Below, piece by piece: positions 23,096 through 26,231 of a stretch of 26,231 nucleotides of DNA. Under the pieces are notes generated by a model. The model searched no databases, had not been told where the DNA came from, and saw nothing but the letters and a program-made list of their open reading frames with translations. Within the stretch, counting starts at the first letter, position 1. The number at the start of each line of letters is the position of its first letter. Source of the stretch: a virus; IMG/VR virus record IMGVR_UViG_3300020198_000086, positions 1 through 26,231 of that record; one strand, given 5' to 3'. The position numbers were made by a program, and so were the translations under genes.

Positions 23096-23124
23096 AGTAT
23101 ATCAAAAAGAATTGGATTCGTCAA
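23096..23124 (-). promoter_or_regulatory. Sigma70-type promoter of the clamp operon
   Basis: On the minus strand TTGACG (23119-23124) and TATACT (23096-23101) are separated by 17 bp; each hexamer has one mismatch to consensus. The -35 and most of the spacer lie in the last codons of the CobS-like gene. The predicted start is near 23089, giving a leader of about 35 nt to the ATG at 23053. Confidence 0.7.
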
Positions 23125-24211
23125 GAGATTCGCTATTGATGTGTGTGTCAGTAGTATTTTCTGCTGGTTTCATAATTTTTTCGTAAAGATCCAAGAAGGA
23201 TTGTTTTGTATCATCATCAAAACGATTTAGACAAACCGAGATAGACTTTTCAGCGTTCCTAAAAATAGCGTATGCCCGAATGATGTGGATCAAACGACGA
23301 GTAGAAATAATTTCATCTACACCACCTTCAGCAAAAGTCTTGCGAATAATCTCAGCCCAGGTAGAAAGATTTTTAACAAATTCTTCTGTGTCCGATAGTT
23401 CAAGTTCTGCACAAAGTTTTGTCATAATTTGAATTTCTACTTTTGCAGAAGGATACTCCTGTTCAAAAGTAAGCGCAAAGCGTTCAAGGAATGCTTCGTT
23501 GAGAACATTAGTACCGATAAAACGACCATCATCAGAACCCTTACCTTTAGTGTTAGCGGTAGCAATAATATTAAACCCAGGAGCAGGTTGAATATATTGA
23601 CCAGTCTTTTTCAAGAAAACACCTTTACCTTCAAGAATAGATTGTAGACACATGATCTTATTAGATGCAAGATCAATCTCATCCAGAAGAAGAATCGCAC
23701 CACGTTGCAGTGCTTCAATTACAGGACCATTATGCCATGTAGTGTTACCATCAACCAGACGGAACCCACCAATTAGATCATCCTCATCAGTTTCAATCGT
23801 AATATTGACACGAACCAATTCACGATTCAGTTGAGCGCAAGCCTGTTCAACGCCAAAAGTTTTACCATTACCAGAGAGACCAGTGATGAAAACAGGATAA
23901 AAGATACGAGACTTGACAATCTTTTTAATATCTGTAAAGTTACCAAAGCTGACGAAGTTATCATCTTTAACGGGTACGAGGTTTTTTTGCACTACAGGTT
24001 CTACAGCGGGTTGAGCATAAGTCTGTTCAAGTTTTTCTTGAACAGTAAGATTCCACACACCACGCCCAGACTTATAGGGTTCTAGACGTTTGCAAATAGT
24101 TGCAAGAGAAACTTCTGCAGACTCAGAATACTCAATCAACTGTTTACGAGTAACTGTTTGACCATATTTGCAAGACAAATTAGTAATCATGGTTTCAACT
24201 TTAAGGTTCAT
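23102..24211 (-). CDS. cobS: MoxR/CobS-like AAA+ ATPase
   Basis: The 369-aa protein has a small N-terminal helix-turn-helix-like domain (about 1-60: QTVTRKQLIEYSESAEVSLA) and a linker. The AAA+ core follows, with Walker A GLSGNGKT (111-118), Walker B GAILLLDEID (171-180) and the sensor segment FNIIATANTKGKG. Cyanophage homologues are annotated CobS after the aerobic cobaltochelatase subunit. Metal insertion into cobalamin needs CobN and CobT as well; no CobN is visible, but a CobT-like VWA protein lies directly upstream. The pair therefore resembles a MoxR-VWA remodelling machine, and chelatase function is not shown. It has its own promoter; there is no clear Shine-Dalgarno before the ATG. 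Confidence 0.9.
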   Translation of the reverse strand: MNLKVETMITNLSCKYGQTVTRKQLIEYSESAEVSLATICKRLEPYKSGRGVWNLTVQEKLEQTYAQPAVEPVVQKNLVPVKDDNFVSFGNFTDIKKIVKSRIFYPVFITGLSGNGKTFGVEQACAQLNRELVRVNITIETDEDDLIGGFRLVDGNTTWHNGPVIEALQRGAILLLDEIDLASNKIMCLQSILEGKGVFLKKTGQYIQPAPGFNIIATANTKGKGSDDGRFIGTNVLNEAFLERFALTFEQEYPSAKVEIQIMTKLCAELELSDTEEFVKNLSTWAEIIRKTFAEGGVDEIISTRRLIHIIRAYAIFRNAEKSISVCLNRFDDDTKQSFLDLYEKIMKPAENTTDTHINSESLDESNSF

Positions 24212-24243
24212 AATAAATTACTGGTGGGTGAGAGGAGCTGTAC

Positions 24244-24261
24244 TTGACTATAGTACGTCAA
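24244..24261 (-). promoter_or_regulatory. Inverted repeat over the -10 element of the cobS promoter (possible operator)
   Basis: TTGAC and GTCAA arms of 5 bp flank the 8-bp GTACTATA, which contains most of the -10 element. A third TTGAC is the -35 itself. A repressor or host regulator bound here would block the promoter. The arms are short, so chance is possible. Confidence 0.35.
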
Positions 24262-24278
24262 ACGCCAACTTTTGTCAA
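24250..24278 (-). promoter_or_regulatory. Sigma70-type promoter of the CobS-like gene
   Basis: On the minus strand a perfect -35 TTGACA (24273-24278) and a TACTAT -10 (24250-24255) are exactly 17 bp apart. The -35 overlaps the last bases of the VWA gene. The predicted start near 24243 gives a leader of about 32 nt. Confidence 0.7.
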
Positions 24279-26231
24279 GCAATTTGATCGACGAATTTAG
24301 ATAAGATAATTTTATTAAACATCTTGGACTTAACATGTTTTCTAAACTCATTTCTAAGTTTATTTGTAGTTGAATTATGATCTGCATTAATTTCAGATAC
24401 TTGACCCATGTATTCATGATTTATTTGAATAACATAGAGTTCATCATATCCAAGATTACGAGAAACAAAATACTTATCATTTCTCCAAGATTTTGAAATT
24501 AGATATTCATCATCTTCATTTTTCTTGGCGGCACTCATGATCGTACTAGAGTGTCCAGGTTTAGACAAACGAAAACCAATAACAGTAGAATTAGTCATCC
24601 ATTTGTAATATTCTAGAATACGAGAAGTAACTTTAAATGAAGATTCTTGCCAAGAGTTTGCGTTGGTAATGTCGTGATCCATATATCCAGTCTTAGGATC
24701 TTTCAAACAAATTACATCATGGTAATAATACTGAATTCCTTTGCTGCGATACTTAACTTCATTACTTTTGCGATTCTCAACTTTCTCAATGATCTGGAGT
24801 TGATTAGATTCTCCATCAGTCAAAAACACCGTATTAATTTTGTCAACATTAAAGCGTTTTTTGAACTTGTTGAACAGATGAATGCCTGCAAAGATAGTGT
24901 CATTTAGAGGAGTACTACCAAGATCATACTTACGATGTTCGTGGAGATCATAACGATAGTGAATACACTTCATCAAATTCCAAACACGCATGATCTGCAG
25001 ATCAAGTTCACGAGTGTTCAAAGAACTATTGAACATCTCAACCAACTTAAACTTTTTTAGAATAGCAATCTGACGATGAACTTCACACTTGTTAAACGAC
25101 TCGTAATAAGAATTGTTGTTATCCACGAAAGCAAACACTTGATAAGGAATTTGAACTTTCTTGCAAAACACAACCAGATTAATAAGTTGTTTAATAGTTC
25201 CTTCCAAATTGTCATCCATAGAACCAGACCAATCAATATACATGATCAGACCATGATTCTTTCCAGTAGGAATTACAGAAGTCTTTCGAAAAAGATCATC
25301 CGACCACTTGTAAGAAGTCAATTTGTTTGTATCAAGAACTCCAGTACGAGCAGTAGAAGCACGATTATATTCGTTTGCTTTCTTTTTCATTTCAAATTCT
25401 TTGATCAAAAAAGAAACTGCTTTGTTACTTTCTTGTTTGAACTTTTGATACGCATGTTTCCATTCAGAAATCCAAAGTTTTCCAGTAGGAACAGTTTGTC
25501 CAATGTAATCAATAGTGGTTTTCTCAGAAATCTCATTCATGCACACATCTATATCATTTGAAAACTCTTTAATAGGAATAATATGTTTATCCCAATCTAC
25601 GACAGGAGGAGTAATATAGATATAGTTCTTTCTGGAATTAGTAACAAACTTACGTTGGTTACGTTCCCAAGCTTTATCAGTAGACCCCTCATCTTCACCC
25701 GACAGATCATCTTCACCATGATCTACATCAGAAAAACTTTTTTGTTTTTCGGTGTGACTTTCGGATTCTTTTTTCTCTTCAGATTCACCATCTTCTGTTT
25801 TCTGATCTATATTATTTTGCGTAGGAATAGAATCTGCAAAAGAAGAAGACTGCCCCTGATTATTTTTGGGGGGAATTAGATCAATCTGTTTTTCTTCTTT
25901 GTTGTTTTGTTTGACATACTCATAGATTTTACGACAAACATCAACAACCTCATCAAAAGTTTGAGTGTTGCGAGTCATCTCAACGAACACAGATTCTTCT
26001 TCCGAGAAAGGAATTAGCGTAGTAACATCATGAATACCAATTTTGAAATAGAGATTGATACGATCAATCAGAGAAAAAGTTTCAAGAGGTTTATCTTTGA
26101 CTTCAAAGAAATTTTCTTTATTCAGTTCAGAATAACCACGATAAAAAGATTTAGTAAGACCAGGATATTTTACTTTCATCAGACGTTCAATACGAGCGTC
26201 TTCTACAATGTTTAGATAGGACTGAGGAATT
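24275..26231 (-). CDS. CobT-like VWA-domain protein (5' end outside the window)
   Basis: The first ATG in the window is at 26179, but the frame stays open to the right edge and encodes YLNIVEDARIERLMKVKYPG, a typical CobT-family N-terminal motif, so the gene is truncated by the window. Then come a helical region, a strongly acidic Glu/Ser linker (about residues 125-170 from the ATG at 26179) and a C-terminal VWA domain. The metal-ion site DWSGS (25220-25234) is intact, and a second VWA element is FLTDGES. VWA proteins of this kind pair with MoxR/CobS ATPases to remodel or insert metal into client proteins. It lies directly upstream of the CobS-like gene, supporting a two-protein machine; the client is unknown. 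Confidence 0.88.
   Translation of the reverse strand, partial: IPQSYLNIVEDARIERLMKVKYPGLTKSFYRGYSELNKENFFEVKDKPLETFSLIDRINLYFKIGIHDVTTLIPFSEEESVFVEMTRNTQTFDEVVDVCRKIYEYVKQNNKEEKQIDLIPPKNNQGQSSSFADSIPTQNNIDQKTEDGESEEKKESESHTEKQKSFSDVDHGEDDLSGEDEGSTDKAWERNQRKFVTNSRKNYIYITPPVVDWDKHIIPIKEFSNDIDVCMNEISEKTTIDYIGQTVPTGKLWISEWKHAYQKFKQESNKAVSFLIKEFEMKKKANEYNRASTARTGVLDTNKLTSYKWSDDLFRKTSVIPTGKNHGLIMYIDWSGSMDDNLEGTIKQLINLVVFCKKVQIPYQVFAFVDNNNSYYESFNKCEVHRQIAILKKFKLVEMFNSSLNTRELDLQIMRVWNLMKCIHYRYDLHEHRKYDLGSTPLNDTIFAGIHLFNKFKKRFNVDKINTVFLTDGESNQLQIIEKVENRKSNEVKYRSKGIQYYYHDVICLKDPKTGYMDHDITNANSWQESSFKVTSRILEYYKWMTNSTVIGFRLSKPGHSSTIMSAAKKNEDDEYLISKSWRNDKYFVSRNLGYDELYVIQINHEYMGQVSEINADHNSTTNKLRNEFRKHVKSKMFNKIILSKFVDQIA

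Noticed and set aside
25076-25561. Plus-strand 161-aa ORF
   Set aside because: It is antisense to the VWA gene, including its metal-site motif, has no ribosome site or promoter, and has shadow-like composition.
23102-26231. A cobalamin-synthesis operon
   Set aside because: Only CobS- and CobT-like proteins are present; no CobN or other cobalamin enzyme is seen, so the pathway claim is not supported.

Overview
The window looks like part of the genome of a T4-like contractile-tailed phage of marine picocyanobacteria (a cyanomyovirus). The basis is the T4 replication core in near-T4 order (45, 44, 62, regA, 43, uvsX, 41, 61, nrdA) mixed with genes typical of that group: a CobS-like AAA+ ATPase, Hsp20, MazG, a DUF3310-like protein and a virion protein with an Ig-like domain. 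The DNA is AT-rich. Almost everything is read from the minus strand; the only plus-strand genes I support are two very small ones near 17 kb. No tRNA, CRISPR array, insertion sequence or intron was seen.

In the direction of transcription (right to left): (i) 26.2-23.1 kb holds a CobT-like VWA protein (5' end outside the window) and a CobS/MoxR-like ATPase. (ii) 23.1-17.2 kb is the clamp / clamp-loader operon: DUF3310-like gene, gp45, gp44, three inserted overlapping genes (nuclease-like, DUF4338-like, glycosyltransferase fused to a winged-helix-like tail), a 47-aa gene, gp62 and RegA. (iii) 17.2-16.3 kb has two tiny plus-strand ORFs, divergent late promoters and hsp20. (iv) 16.2-10.5 kb is the polymerase operon: an 84-aa protein, gp43, UvsX, gp41, MazG and a likely 39-aa ORF. 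(v) 10.5-3.7 kb is a late/virion-like block: a 409-aa possible nuclease, a ligase-like nucleotidyltransferase, a nucleotidyltransferase with a T4 internal-protein-like N-terminus, a 724-aa protein with several prohead-protease-like sites, a small membrane protein and an Ig-like structural protein. (vi) 3.7-0 kb has three small unknown genes, primase gp61 and the N-terminal 485 codons of NrdA.

Punctuation is compact. Four sigma70-type promoters (before the ligase-like gene, the polymerase operon, the clamp operon and the CobS-like gene) and several TATAAATA-type late promoters can be read directly. At two places the promoter overlaps a terminator hairpin so that the predicted start point falls inside the hairpin's 5' arm: upstream RNA could form the terminator and newly started RNA could not.

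The best candidate for an undescribed system is the three-gene cassette inside the clamp-loader operon (about 18.1-21.1 kb). Its middle gene carries an abrupt GC-rich tract. A second candidate is the late enzyme block (about 4.6-10.5 kb), where at least one enzyme carries what looks like a capsid-targeting peptide, which suggests injection with the DNA. All functional calls rest on motif reading by eye; no database search was run.
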